A stretch of 39,177 nt of DNA from Saccoglossus kowalevskii (GCF_000003605.2 NW_003146298.1:50030-89206), one strand, 5' to 3'; counted from the first letter of the stretch, positions 22,302 through 35,171 are shown. The notes: generated by a model from the letters alone, not told the origin. Numbers and translations: made by a program.

Positions 22302-22540
22302 CGCGTCCTGTTCGATATGGGAACCATGGCGACGTATATAACGCGTCTAATATATAATTGTTGTTTACTTGATATTCGAACACAGCGATGAGAGCGCTTT
22401 GCATACGTTAACAGGTGCATTGTGGGTGATTGGAATGCATAGTCGTGGCGCCGCGCGGTGTCCGATGTGGGTCCCATACGACGTACACAGCGCTTTGTTT
22501 ATTTTACATGAATATAAGCGCGCGATGAGTGACGTCTAAT
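22302..22540. repeat. Two CpG-rich repeat units
   Basis: Two related blocks, about 22302-22395 and 22447-22540, sharing a word order of cgcg, gttcgatatggg or gtccgatgtggg, a CpG-rich cgacgta block and a T-rich tail. The first matches the core of the intronic element at 746-871 (gcgacgta-ataacgcgt). CpG density is far above the surroundings. Confidence 0.5.
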
Positions 22541-24191
22541 TTACGGAAACGGACAAGTTAATACGTTACGTTACATCACTAGCTTAGTTTGGTAATGCTA
22601 TTAATGTGCTCATTTATAGAGCGCAATAACGACCATTCATGGAACCGATGTTAACGTGTTGCTATGTGTTGTAGTTCATGATTAATTGCAGGCTGTTTCT
22701 CTAATTGACATTTCTGTAATTATAGGCTTTTTAAATGAGCAAAGTTGAAAATGTCGTTTCGGGGTCGACCATTTGAAATCACGGGGGTGGGAAGATTTGT
22801 TAAAAATGCAAGCTAAACACCAATAGAGAAAGATGTGCATGCAAGGCGTTGCAAGAAAATTTGTAGGCAAACTACATAAAAAAAGATATGTTCAGACAAG
22901 ATAAAAATATATTGCAATTGTCACACTCTACCAGCCACTCTCCAACGTAGCTTGCTAATATTAATTTAATGGAGCTGGAGAAATAAGCACGTGTTCTCCA
23001 CAATGCAGAAAGTCGAGTAAATATATATGTAAAACATATTTGACTCCAAGCCAAAGCGAAAGTATAACAAGGGGGCGTAAATAAACGATCTAGATGTCAT
23101 GACAACAACATATTTTATTCGGACGTAAATGCTATATTTTGCTACGATGCATGGTAATTAAAACTCATGGACTAGTTCATTATATTCAATCTGTGAATCA
23201 CTACTTATAACAGGTTATATGCAAATATAATCGTGCCTGATTACTTTTATACTGTGATATCAAATGTTACTACAAAACAAACAGTATTACAATAAGTGAG
23301 ACCAGGAAATTGTTATTATTACGACTTATTAGTGCATATATTGTTGCGGATAGAATGACTATAGACAAAGGTGACATTTCTTTACGCTGGTTCACGTTTA
23401 CATTGTTCAAAGTACAAAATGATGTAACAGTTGTACAATGAATGATATGAGTCAATTCTAGCTAACTTATTATTTTGGCAGAACCCCAGAAACAATTATT
23501 TATAACATTTTTATATCCATAAATCGTTCGATTTATTCATGCAGGCACTGATCAAACACTGGAGTATCTACCGTCATTTCCATTTTGCGTTTTGAGAGAA
23601 TTTATTTCATATAACAATAAATGTTTCCGCGTTTCGCGATAATAACATGTTTAAATTCCTAGTGACGCATTCGCATATTTTCACTTTCCGCATTTTCTGA
23701 TTGTAACAGAAGCAAATAATACACGCAATGATAGATTATGCCACCAATCGTTCAATAAAATGTGAGTATGAAATCACAATACAGCTGCTAAAATTAAATC
23801 GCCTATTGGTCCGTTTATTGCAATCAATCAGATAACTTGTATTGACGTGTTTCACTCGATTCCAGTGTCGGATATTGCCTAACAATATGACTTTTCCTTA
23901 CGGCTTGGTGCATTCGGTGCATGAATTTTAATAAACGTATAAAAAGTTACTGTAGAAGTGCCTCGTTCCGTGAAACCAGAATTCACTGGCAGCACTGATG
24001 ACGGAAAAGACTGATGACGGGAAAGAATCGAAATGTTTTCGTTTTGAGAAAGTTCAGCATGTTGGCTATCATTGAACAATTTGCAAACCAAAGCATGTTT
24101 TCTCACGTCCATTCTCGTCAATACTCTAGTTTCTGTCATGATTGCATGTTTAGAGTACGCCTTCTTTATACGTACGCTGTAATGGGAACCG

Positions 24192-24285
24192 TTAAAGGGC
24201 GGTCGTCGCGCAGCGCGTGTTCAAATTGAATGTAAACAAATAATGCATTTACACGCGTTGCGTACGTCGCTATGAGTCTCGCATG
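24192..24285. repeat. CpG-rich short inverted-repeat element, copy B
   Basis: Starts ttaaagggcggtcgtcgcgc and continues with the core of copy A in reverse orientation (acgcgttgcgtacgtcgcta is the reverse complement of the A core). The right terminal repeat is not evident, so this copy may be truncated. Confidence 0.5.
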
Positions 24286-24448
24286 AATGTTTGTTTAAAC
24301 GAAATCTAAGACATAACGAATATTGACATTACTAGCTTATAGCTCTAACTGTTTTACACTGAGATTAAAAAAGAAAAATTGTCATTACCTTGTTCTTCGT
24401 AAAGCCAAGTTTAGTTTGACTACATACTACGTTTTGAACAATACTTAC

Positions 24449-24534
24449 CCGATATGCCTTTCGGTGAAAGCAAACACAACAACCATTTCATCCAAAAGCA
24501 TAAATACCATCGAGAGCGCATCGTTGTCTACGTC
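24449..24534 (-). CDS. Orphan internal exon of an unidentified gene
   Basis: An 86-nt segment between an excellent acceptor (cttgtactttcag) and an excellent donor (cgg|gtaagtatt). Only one frame is open (phase 0 in, phase 2 out): DVDNDALSMVFMLLDEMVVV followed by FAFTERHIG. The other two frames contain stops, which supports coding. I do not recognise the family. It lies 5' of the receptor gene on the same strand, so it may be an upstream neighbour or, less likely, a far-upstream exon of the same gene. It does not join in phase to the other candidate at 25876. Confidence 0.5.
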
Positions 24535-24741
24535 CTGAAAGTACAAGTGCGTTTATTAGATAAAGCACGTCCAAAAATAATGTAATTTGCATAATCTATA
24601 TATTTAGAATATATATCCGCGTTACATTGTATTATAATCAAGGCTTTATTAAATGTCACTGCTTTTTATGTCATATTCATGTTTGGGACTAAAATGACAG
24701 GGCTGTGCCACCATCTCTCTATCAATGAAAATTGATGCACG

Positions 24742-25033
24742 TTAAAGGACGGTGGTCGTCGCGCCGCCGCGCATATGCGACATTTGTGTTGTTAAATATG
24801 TTTTTCCCAAAATCCAATGCGTTATTCTAATGTAATTCACGATTAGGTGGACATGGACGCAACGTGCGCTAATTGTCGCCGGTGACCCCTTTGATGCCTT
24901 CCAATCACCGACGAAATTACCTTGTTAAAGCTTAGTAACGTCTCAGTTTGTACTCGTTGGTCTGTGAAACAGTGAAAGTCGCTATCTTTGTTCATATATC
25001 TCGCGCATGCGTGGCGCGACGACCACCGCTCGG
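24742..25033. repeat. CpG-rich inverted-repeat element, copy C (MITE-like)
   Basis: About 292 bp with terminal inverted repeats of roughly 35 bp: left ggtggtcgtcgcgcc, right ggcgcgacgaccacc, with further matching gcgcat-tgcga nearby. The left end is preceded by ttaa, as in copies A (right end) and B, which would fit a TTAA target. No transposase inside; non-autonomous. Confidence 0.65.
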
Positions 25034-25875
25034 ACGAACACAGGCTTCTGAAGACGTTAACCAAGGTTACCCCAAAGAGGCATTCATAAGTAGATTGGCC
25101 TTTCCATTGAGTCTGGGGCACAATAATCATCCACTATTTCGGAGCTCAGGCTAAGATCGGATCATAGGTCCGAAGCAACAAGAACCACTATTCTACCAGT
25201 CCCCGTACATATGATTCTGTATATCTGTACATATGACTTTGTGGAAGCGCGACCACCTGACTGCATAAGTAATTGCTGGTCTGACAGTTTTCTTGCCAGG
25301 CACATATACTGACTATTGCATCTTATGTATCACGACAGAACCGTGCGATTAAGCCGTATAATACTAAGCGTGCAAAATACATCGTCAAATATATTGTCGC
25401 TTAAAGTAGAAGACTACTCTGTACTTCTGCGCAATATAAAGATATTGACTTAAAAAAGTTGAGGGTAACCAGCGTAATTTTAGAGAAAATGATAGTGGTC
25501 ATATTGGCAGTACTATAGTGCTTTTACCATAGGTTTCTATAATGGAAAAGATTATATGCTATATCTCTATTTTTCGGTAAAATTATATATCGTGAATAAT
25601 TCCCGGTACTGTTGATGTCCTAAATTATTATATTTATATTTTGAAAAATATTAGGACAATTTTCTCGACACACGTCACTGTAACACAAAAAATAATGCTA
25701 AGTAATTGTGCCATGGACAATAGCTTCAAGATTTCTCATAATAGACCAATGAACATTGTCATGCGATTTATGACCAACTTTCTGAAAAATTACTAGTCGG
25801 CTACTACCTTAAGCAATCGATATTGACATTGAATATCAACATTAATAATTAAAGATATTCTGTCAAAATAATTAC

Positions 25876-25982
25876 CACGACTTATTGCACCCATCCTTAC
25901 TGCCTCATGAATGTCAACACTAATGAAAGAGACGAATCTTAAACTCGACACACATTGAAAAGCCATTATACTACCCATTGTA
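25876..25982 (-). CDS. Candidate exon, unidentified
   Basis: A 107-nt open segment (phase 2 to 1) between acceptor aattgcag and donor gtg|gtaatt, encoding MGSIMAFQCVSSLRFVSFIS and VDIHEAVRMGAISR. It is protein-like in composition but has a weak polypyrimidine tract and no known motif. It could belong to the same unknown gene as the exon at 24449, with at least one exon between them, or be chance. Confidence 0.25.
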
Positions 25983-27530
25983 CTGCAATTTGGTTCATCG
26001 CTCAATATTCATTTATTCATTATATTATTTAAAGCCATGCAACACACGTTCAAAAAACTTTATTGCTTTATATAGTACAGGTTTCTGTCGTTTTAACAAC
26101 TTTCCGAAGGGAATTTCCTGTGAATGTACGACCATGTGTGTGACACCAGTGTAGCTACGTTCACGCTGCTATTCTGGCATTACCGTAATATATGTGACGG
26201 AGCGGAGTAGCTTGTTCTGAATGGTTTCATATTAGTGTGAATCACATCTGTAAATAGAAATATGACGCATTCACCGTGTATAGTCAGCATTCATAGAATC
26301 TATATCAATTTAGTTAACGGTGGCTTAATATAACATGTACTTGTTCACACGTACATTGTACTTAAGTAAAAACAGAAAATGTTGCGAAAAAGGCAAAGTC
26401 AATAAAAAATATCAAACCATTAGAGAAGGCCCAATACATTGTGTTGTTTGCATTAGGGCGCTTAGATATCACGAATTATGTAATGACAGAAATTATTGTC
26501 AACTAATTGTCGATCAGTAATTTGCATCTAAAATGTCGGGTGTGGGGCTACGTACTGGATAATCGGCCTAAAACTTGAAAGTATTCATTACAGGCACTTT
26601 ATAATTGCACATTAAATAAATCAAATACTGATTAAAGGTAGTCGTTATAAAAAACAACCCAAATATATTTCGATCATAATTATATATTTGCGTCGGTTTC
26701 CATAGTGATGCACGTCTTTATTGCCACTGACGCACATCATGGTATGTAATTAACTGTTAAATAGCGTTGTTTCTATTTGATGGCTGCGATGCATTTAGTT
26801 ATTTTAAAACATGATAAAAGGTTATACCTGCCGGATATTTTGCCAACACCCAGTAAATAAGATGATAAATAATATTTTGAGTACTGCTTCTAGACATTTA
26901 GAATTTTACGCTGATACAATACGACATACTAGACCATGGTCAATTCTGAAGTCGAATACCGCCCTCTATCACAGTTACGCTTCAAATAAAGCAATGACGT
27001 ATCGCGCGTCAAGTAATTAATCATAATGTTATCGGTAATTGCCACAAATAATATGACTGCAAAAATGAAACGGATAATATTTAATAATTGGCGTCAACAT
27101 ATTGCTTATTCAATTTCACCCGATTATGGCGAACTGTTATTAATAACACGGAGCGAGAAACGAAATAATGAAAACAGCAAAGTAGCTTTCTTTTGTTACG
27201 GTCAATATTTAATTTGCGTGTTTTTACAGGCAGCATACCAAAAATTGCTAAAGCATTACAAAGCGCTTTTTATTATTGTTTAAAAGTCGTATATGTACAA
27301 AAACAGTCCTAATAACTAGAAAGATAAATATTACATAAAGTGGGAATATTTATACACATACTGATGGCAATAATCAAACATATAATGTAAGCGCATACAC
27401 AACCCACAAAATATGGATAAACATAAATCATTTGAGTAGAATATCACCCTAAGCGTTTTTTACATTCCTTGTCTTTGAATGAAAATGTCTGGATTCTATA
27501 TCGCGTATTGGGGATTAGAACACCACTAAT
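25983..27530. other. Non-coding stretch, nothing convincing
   Basis: AT-rich with short ORFs on both strands; none has domain-like patterns or paired splice sites that I trust. Confidence 0.4.
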
Positions 27531-27534
27531 ATGG

Positions 27535-27605
27535 ATGGAGGAATGGGATGGGATGGGGTGGTATGTGATGGGATGGAATATCATAGATTGGAATGGAATG
27601 GAATA
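27535..27605. repeat. GGGAT/GGAAT pentanucleotide tract
   Basis: Irregular tandem array of gggatg, ggaatg and related units, about 70 bp. Simple-sequence repeat. Confidence 0.8.
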
Positions 27606-28882
27606 ACGACTGTTTGTTCAAATGTATTGAAACTAAGTACATGCATATAATACTGTTTTTTGTGAATGAGTATCTGTTGTTATTAGTCTATGCATATTAA
27701 TTAATTAATTTACATAATCATTAACAGTTTTCGGCTATGTTTAATTCTTGTTTTTTATTTCGACTTGTTTATGTGTGTTCTAAGACGACGGCAAATTCAA
27801 CCAAAATCCTGCCAGCACTACGTGATTCATCCACGACGTTTCTATGAAAAATTACTCAAGCTCTCCGCTAACGTCTTACGCAGTCGTCCACTCTTCGTCG
27901 GATGATGATTGATGATATTAAGTCAGATTCATGAGTAGTCTCGATTACAAAAATATTCAAAAACGAATTATATCTACAGCAGGATTTTTGTATACTTTAC
28001 ATAATTTCGTATGAACGTAAGTTTAAAAGTGACCTATGTTTTCACGGCAGTGGTATATAACAAATTGGACTTTTGTGATTTGTTTTGTTCTGTTTCTCTT
28101 TTCCGTCAAAAACAACTGAGGCGCGTTTTCTTGTGTGATTGTCTTTATACATCTGATATACAACAACCGTGAATATACAATTCAAAATTATTTTCCCAAA
28201 TGCATATGGCATCGCTGTTGTATGGATGGTTGACTGTTGGTTTTTATATTAGTCATTTGTGGTTAAAATAAATGTCACCACACAGTGATGTATGAAATAG
28301 GCCCTCATTAAAAAATAAAGAAAAATAGGCTACAGCAGACAACACAAATATAAACTGAGATAAAGGAATACAAGCGATTTCCACCAGATATGCGTTTCGA
28401 TCCGTTTATTTTGGGTGTTGTCTATCCTACCTAATGTTTATTTCTACGTAGTCTCTCTGTATTAATTTATATTTATATTTGAATGCCAGCATTTTTATGC
28501 AAAAACATTAGTACAGCCTTGTGTATATTCTTAGGTATTTTTTAAATAATCTTTCCTAATATTTGACTAAATGAACATAATTGACCAATAAATAAAGGTC
28601 TTGAACATACTGTTGAAAAAATATGGCCAATGCTACATGCGTTCATAATGTGTGGGCTCGTAATAGATGGATTTGGCGCACAAGGGGATGAACACAGAGT
28701 GCACGATATTTGAAATAATGATAGAAAAGAAAGCTAATGCATGCACCAGCTAGTCTTCGCTGCCAAACTATATTGCTACACTCCATAGAGCTTTATAATC
28801 TCTTTATGTCTGTACAAAACGTCAATGGATATGATAACAATGTAAAAACGTCGTAAATTAATTACAAAAAAAATATACTTAC

Positions 28883-28923
28883 CTTCTGTATATGTCCCTA
28901 GTTCCCGATACAGAACGTACCAT
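28883..28923 (-). CDS. Candidate first coding exon, unidentified
   Basis: A short open segment with ATG at 28923 reading MVRSVSGTRDIYR and ending at a strong donor (gaag|gtaagt), phase 2. Upstream all three frames hit stops, so if real it would be a 5' exon. No family recognised; no downstream partner in matching phase was found. Confidence 0.2.
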
Positions 28924-30215
28924 ATGAGCGACAAATCGTGAGCACACCCAGGACTAGTAGACTACGTAGCGACAATGGTGACAGTGTAAGAATAAAACGA
29001 TCAATGATCATAACAGCAGCTACAATCAATCAAATTTGCCTACACAGAGAGAATAATCAATTAGCTGCAAAAAGTATCAACATTATTTAATATTCAAATT
29101 ATTGGAAACTAATCTTGATAAGTTATTGAACGTGATTATAAGTTGTCCGATTTCTAATATTGTCTTCATTACTACTCGCCAATGGAATCGCAACAAATAT
29201 GTCAATCACAGGAAACAGAAGAGATGTTGCCATGACACTCGTAAAAGACTATATATGCGCATTACAATAATTTCTTAAAGTCTTTAGTGTTTTATGAATA
29301 TAATTTTTCGTTTAAGCACATCATTTAATATCTGAGGTTAGGCGACGAAAACTGAATGCATTTGTGTGTATATGGAAAAACCATTAATATGGGTAATATT
29401 AATTCGTTGACTTCCGTTCACTAATTAACTATCAGTTATTCCAGTTTAGCAACGATAATTTGAAACAACGCTCTTAGACCGTGTGCGGACAATTTGTAAA
29501 CTTCAAAATACATCACATAAACGTAAACGCTGTGAACGTTTTACTTCCAATGCCTGTTCCAATGCCTGCACGGAATATCAAACATCTTAAGGTCCTTGCA
29601 ATGGTGGCCTTTAATGTTATGACACTCAGTCTTAGCTCCTATGACACTGTACATTCCAAATGCATCGGTTGGCAGAGTGAATAGATTTTTGTGCGTTTCT
29701 GGGAGAGAGTTATCAATATCAATTCGAAGTCAGTGTACCATTTTGAAAATAAGACGGCAATGTGAAGTCCGCAATTGCATTGTACGTGCGTGAATTGATG
29801 GGATTACGGATACTGAGAAGGGACGTCTCAGTCGATATTTTTGTAGTTTCCGTCATACGTCAAGCCTCATCACACAACCGATACTAAATAATAAGGGCTA
29901 GGTTCAATGCATATACGGGATATTACATTCAATACTGCATAGATTCGTGTTGCATAGAATTATCAATTACCATGTGACATTTTTCTGCAACGAAAAACGG
30001 TTATATTATAGATATAAAGTGAACGCTTTGGTGCTTTATACATATTTTCACATGGACATGACTGAAAAAGCAACCCAATCAGCACTTTTGTAATATAGCT
30101 CCCGGTTTTGCTGACAAATTAACACTATTGATATCAGTTTACATTTGAACTTTCAGTATTACTGTGTAATGTGGCTCAAAGGGGGAATTTTGGGGATTAC
30201 TCGCTTCTGCAGTGT

Positions 30216-30741
30216 AGGGATACCATAAGACCTTATAACGGAACACTGAAGTCATTCAGACACCCATGTAGTCAGACACAGTCAGTTTCTGGAGCTGAGC
30301 TTCGATGTTCTTTAATATTAAGACACGTGAGACACCCCTTGCTAGGTTATCACAACCTTCTGTCCAGACCTGCACGTACCTGGTATGACGTCCCAACGTC
30401 CACCTTATTCCCTTTTCCCCTTCCCCATTTAAGCGTTGGCGAGAAGTCAGTTCACACCTGCTGGCACATGAATTCACACTAGGGATACCATAAGACCTTA
30501 TAACAAAACACTGAAATCATTCACACACCCATGTAGTCAGACACAGTCAGTTTCTGGAGTTGAGCTTCGATGTTCTTTAATATTAAGACACGTGAGACAC
30601 CCCTTGCTAGGTTATCGCCACAATCCGTCAAGACCTGTACCTGGTATGACGTCCCCACGTCTACCCTATTCCCTTTCCCCCCTCCCCATTTAAACGTTGG
30701 CGAGAAGTCAGTTCACACCTGCTGGCACATGAATTCACACT
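30216..30741. repeat. Tandem duplication, 265 + 261 bp
   Basis: Copy 1 (30216-30480) and copy 2 (30481-30741) both begin agggataccataagacctta and end catgaattcacact. They differ by a few substitutions and a small indel. Head-to-tail and directly abutting, so a recent duplication. The short ORFs across them have no recognised domain. Confidence 0.92.
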
Positions 30742-30984
30742 ACGTGGACAAATTGTAATGCAGGAACAAAGAAATTTGAGTCGGCGTGGGTTCCCACGCC
30801 TGCTTCCGTTTTCGCAGTGTGGTGTTAAAATGCCAGCATGATGCAAACATGACAACTGTATTGTTATTGAGTTATATTGCAATACTCCTGGTTGGAATAT
30901 TTGTTCGTTCACATTAATCATATGTCTGCTCTGCATTTTCAGTGATGTAATTACAGGAAAATATTGATACACAAATTACAATGC

Positions 30985-31060
30985 TAAACACAGGATTCGA
31001 ATTTGAGATCACGGCTAGCGGCTCGCCACTCTAGGCAGGCATGCTCCTTACTATACCTTA
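30985..31060 (-). repeat. Possible tRNA-derived SINE head
   Basis: On the minus strand an A-box-like word (tgcctagagtgg, 31026-31037) is followed about 23 bp later by a B-box-like word (aattcgaatcc, around 30993-31003), the layout of an internal RNA polymerase III promoter. The intervening sequence does not fold into a convincing tRNA, so a decayed SINE is likelier than a tRNA gene. Confidence 0.35.
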
Positions 31061-31529
31061 GTCACTGTTCTAAAAGAACAACTCAAACTGGGGTGTAATG
31101 AGCATGGTCACCCAGCGCATAATTTGAATTACGTCATATACAAACAAATTATACAATTCATTTTTTAATATAAATCCCACAAAATTGTTCTCTGGACAAT
31201 TCTATCTACCAGTAGAGACAATCACTATGTGGAATTATAATGATATTACAGACTAACAAAGATACATTGAGAAACTAAGACGGTACTGATTATATCTCAG
31301 ATATAACAGTATTATTTGTATCATATGCAAAAGATACAGACATTACAATGACATATTGATTGCAATGAACACATTAAGTTATCATTTATTTTAATACACC
31401 TACCACCGTTTTAACTTGTCTCAGCTGTAATGACGTGAATTTATTTAAATTATGAATAAAGTGATTTATTGGTTTAACCACAATGATCTGCGGGAGCTTG
31501 TGTTGAACAGACCTGATGGGATAACGCAT

Positions 31530-31826
31530 TCACATGACTCGAACACGGTATGTGATTAATGTAGCCAGTTCTCCACAGTTGGCACTATAGCCATTTTCTC
31601 GTTGAAAAAAAAGTCTGGAAAAGCAACAATGGCATTCATTGTCGTTTGCCACCAAATTAAGATGTATTAAAACATGGTCAGACCCACGAGAGACAGAAGT
31701 GTGCCATACGTTTAAAACGTGAAGACATCCTGCTTCACCGGTAGCACCATTCTGGGTGGATGAGTCTGCTTCATAAAGTGTTCTCACTGTTACATAATAT
31801 TCACAGTACCTCACAATCTCTATCTC
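31530..31826 (-). CDS. Uncharacterised open reading frame, about 95 codons
   Basis: An open frame ending TGA at 31530 and reading back past RYCEYYVTVRTLYEADSSTQ and GEAGCLHVLNVWHTSVSRG to a possible acceptor (atacttag). It has 6 cysteines and beta-like runs (EYYVTVR, HVLIHLNL) but no family I recognise. It could be a terminal exon, a repeat-derived ORF, or chance. Confidence 0.25.
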   Translation of the reverse strand, partial: EIEIVRYCEYYVTVRTLYEADSSTQNGATGEAGCLHVLNVWHTSVSRGSDHVLIHLNLVANDNECHCCFSRLFFQRENGYSANCGELATLITYRVRVM

Positions 31827-31829
31827 TAA

Positions 31830-34315
31830 GTATTATATGTAGTCAATAATACATCTAAAATGTATCTTATGATTATAAATATAATATTGCGTTTATGTCA
31901 ATACTGGTTAATTTTCCGACCTTACTAATAGTAAAAATGAATTCCTTGACCAAACAAACCTATAATGACATGTATTAAACATGATTATATTGCATTTGTC
32001 AAAAAATACTGAAATTAAGCGTTTTGCTCATTAAATATTCAAAATGGCCACCGTTATGCAAATTTTGACATAAAATGTAACATTTTGACATTTCGTTATA
32101 ATCAGCAGATGTTATCCTTCAATTTTACCAACAATTGTTATTCTTGCTATTTATTTAAACATCATAATAGTCATGGTAATATAGTTTGCATTTTGTGTGG
32201 TGACAACAGCAGAAATATGACTTTTCAGAGGTACCATCTAAAATATGTGGAAAATGAACACCGAGTCCCAGTTTATTCACTGTTACCACTTGATTTCATA
32301 TTGAGTAGACCCCAATGGTTAAAAAAAAATTGGTATGGTAGAGTTGTGGGGGGGGGGATGCACGATAGCCTATCCTGGCCCATGACCACATTGTGGTCTC
32401 GGCTAATTAGCATTTTTAATTATCGTGCAAAGCAATTGCATTTGACGCAATGTTGAAAATGTGATTTCTCAAAGTAAAAGTCAATCATCTTGCAAACCTC
32501 ATGCTAAAATTATTGCTTTTTACATTTCTACATTTGATATATTTTTTTTAATTTATTTATTAAGAACATCAACACGATTTATGGTAGCGAGACTATTATT
32601 TGTGTTGAAAATTGCGATTTTCACATTTATTTATTAATTGATGAAATGCACTATAAACTTTCATCTGATAAAGTCAACGTAACCTAGAATGTCATGTAAG
32701 TTGGTTAAAATGTAGATTTTCTGAAGGGAAGAAGGGCAGCTTGTGTTTTCCAAAATCCACAACATAGATTTAATCTGTGTGCCTATAAGTTTCAAAGATT
32801 AACTCAAGACAAAGCAATGTTAGGATGTGTTATCAGTAGCTTTCTGACACACAATGAGTGTTTCCAAACATTTGAGTGGTTTGTCTCCGCCCCTGTTTAT
32901 TTCACAGATTATTCATTTGCATATGAATGTGTCAAACACAAGAAAATCATTGATTTTGGTGTTTTCATCTGCCGATTTTATCGTATTATAGCTATCCCAT
33001 TCCTTTATTTTTTGGTTTCCAATAGCCTTACACATTTGGATGCCCCTACACATGTTAAAACAGACCTTGATGGGAAAACAAATCGCTTGTGTAGATAAAC
33101 AAGCTTGAAAATCTTTGCTGTGACTTCATCGACGTTTTCTAGGAGTTTATGTTTTTCTAAATACAAGGTCTTTAACAAAAAATAACGTATACTTATTGCC
33201 GTTAGATTAACACCAAATTTTCACTGCTTTAATGGTGACAATGAGAGGAACTTGAATGTGTCCAACCAAACTATTTCATGGATTATTTACCAATGTGTTG
33301 TGGTTTGAGTTGGGGGCAATGCGACTAAAGCGGAAATTAAAATTCAGGACACTACTTTTCAAAACGCGTTGCTTGAATAAAACTGACCAGACACATTCAA
33401 TTTACCAGACTATTGAACAACTAGAAAAAGTGAAAAAGAAACTTCTTATCACCAGCATAAATGCGTAATTATTTTTTTTTACAAAAAAAGTAATTTTTCA
33501 CTTTTGATTAAGTAACGCACCGTAGAATGCGGGATAGATATGGGCATGGCAAACACACCTTTGAAAAGCTTTAAGTCTGGCGATTCCAAAAATATATACT
33601 TTCCTGGGTCTATTTGTAGTCATTTGGTCACAATTAGAAGATGAAAACAAGTATGCAAATAATAGTCCCGCTACCTTAAACATTGGAATGAAAATATCAT
33701 GTTTGCACAGCAGTGCTCATGCCAAATCATCTTTGAGTTGAAATATATTTGTCATCGTCAAGTCCAGTCTATATATAATATTAGCCACAGACCCAGCAGT
33801 AACAATTATTCTTCACATTGAAGATACATTTTTCATCAGACATAGACGACTTGATTGTATGAAAACTATAATACAAAGTTGATTGCGGGGATTTCGCTTT
33901 CTAAGCAGTCCCTGGAAATAGTTGTTGACTTGCCAGCCATACATTCAGTCAATCGATAAATGAAGATTGGAAACCACAAATGCGAAAAAGTAATATGTTT
34001 TGTTTCCTAATTGCATCAAACTATAACTGTATTCAGTATTAAGCAAATTGCATTTATTTTGTCAAATGATGTGTAGTTGTACTTGATTACGATGACTTAT
34101 ACATGGCAACTAATTTTAGTAGAGCACAGATAGAGATTAGTCATAAATGTCATGGGGAAAAACCGCCATAAACATTTTTTCAGATGTGAATTGTGAATAG
34201 AACAAATTGATAAGTGGTGGCACAGGGACTTGTTAACTGACGACAGCAAATCCCCTATGGGTGGGAACATCCGGAGGGATATGTGTACGTCAGATTTGAC
34301 GATAGTGTCACATGA
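31830..34315. other. Non-coding or decayed repeat stretch
   Basis: Mostly AT-rich with poly-A/T runs. Short plus-strand ORFs (32085-32456, 32817-33098, 33256-33468) show no domains. The words attcaaaatggcc and atgcaaatttt near 32035-32065 echo the inverted-repeat arms at 7321 and 9770, hinting at an old relative of that element. Confidence 0.35.
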
Positions 34316-34318
34316 CAG

Positions 34319-34749
34319 TGGATTAGGCAGAGGATTCTCCAAACCCGCCTTTTCACATAGTTCATACCCATCATAGACTCCGGTCAGTCAAAATGACTAT
34401 TTTGAACTGTAGGCATTAATCAGCGATTCTGACTGTGACGGAGAGATGGAATCTAGGTCAGGGGAAGCCCCATGACCCCAAGATTCTCTTCCTTTACGTC
34501 ACAAACCATGTGACCGAGGCAATATGGCAGCGCCATTAATGGCTGGACAATCACTCTGGTTCCTTTCTCTCCACCTCAAGGACTTAGACCAACGCTATGG
34601 AAAGGGTGAGGTGGTTGGGGGGACCCAGAGTCTATGGTGGGTATGAACTATGTGAATAGGCGGGTTCAGAGTACCCTCTGCCTAAATTCACTACGTACAA
34701 TTACCCACCATAGACTCTGGTCAGTCAAAATGACTATTTTGAACTGTAG
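34319..34749. repeat. DIRS terminal repeat and internal complementary region
   Basis: The left arm 34319-34382 is the inverse of 34628-34691 (shared words ggcagagg, acccgcc, cacatagttcataccca). In addition, 34366-34412 is repeated directly at 34703-34749 (acc-accatagactc, ggtcagtcaaaatgactatt) with two mismatches over 47 bp. A segment that is inverse to one end and adjoins a direct copy is what the DIRS circle-forming model calls an internal complementary region. Confidence 0.6.
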
Positions 34750-35171
34750 AGTCAGACGCCGATAGGTGGTGCGTTTTCCAAGCAAACAGAAAATGATGAA
34801 AGTATTTCGCCAGTCCGGGATAAAACAAACTACAATAAACTCAACACCTCAGTTAAGAACTAAAAAGGGTGGTGTCTTACCTTGCCTGTGCTGTCCTCGA
34901 AGCAAGAAGCCAAAATGCTACTACGGTGACAGGATTCGGTGTGCATGAGAAAGCTAGACCCCAAACCAATTCTGAGGGTACTAAGCTTTCGAAGTAAAGA
35001 CAGAAACAGTTCTGCATGAGGGCATAGGCCGCAAAGCAGGACCTGGGCGCTTCCAGGGGAGTTCTGATGGTAGAGAAATCTTTCTGCAAAAAATGCTGAG
35101 ACTGACTTATTGTCTATGCGCAGGGACCCTTGTGGTCATTTGGGCTGGGTCAGCAAACCAAGACTGACCCG

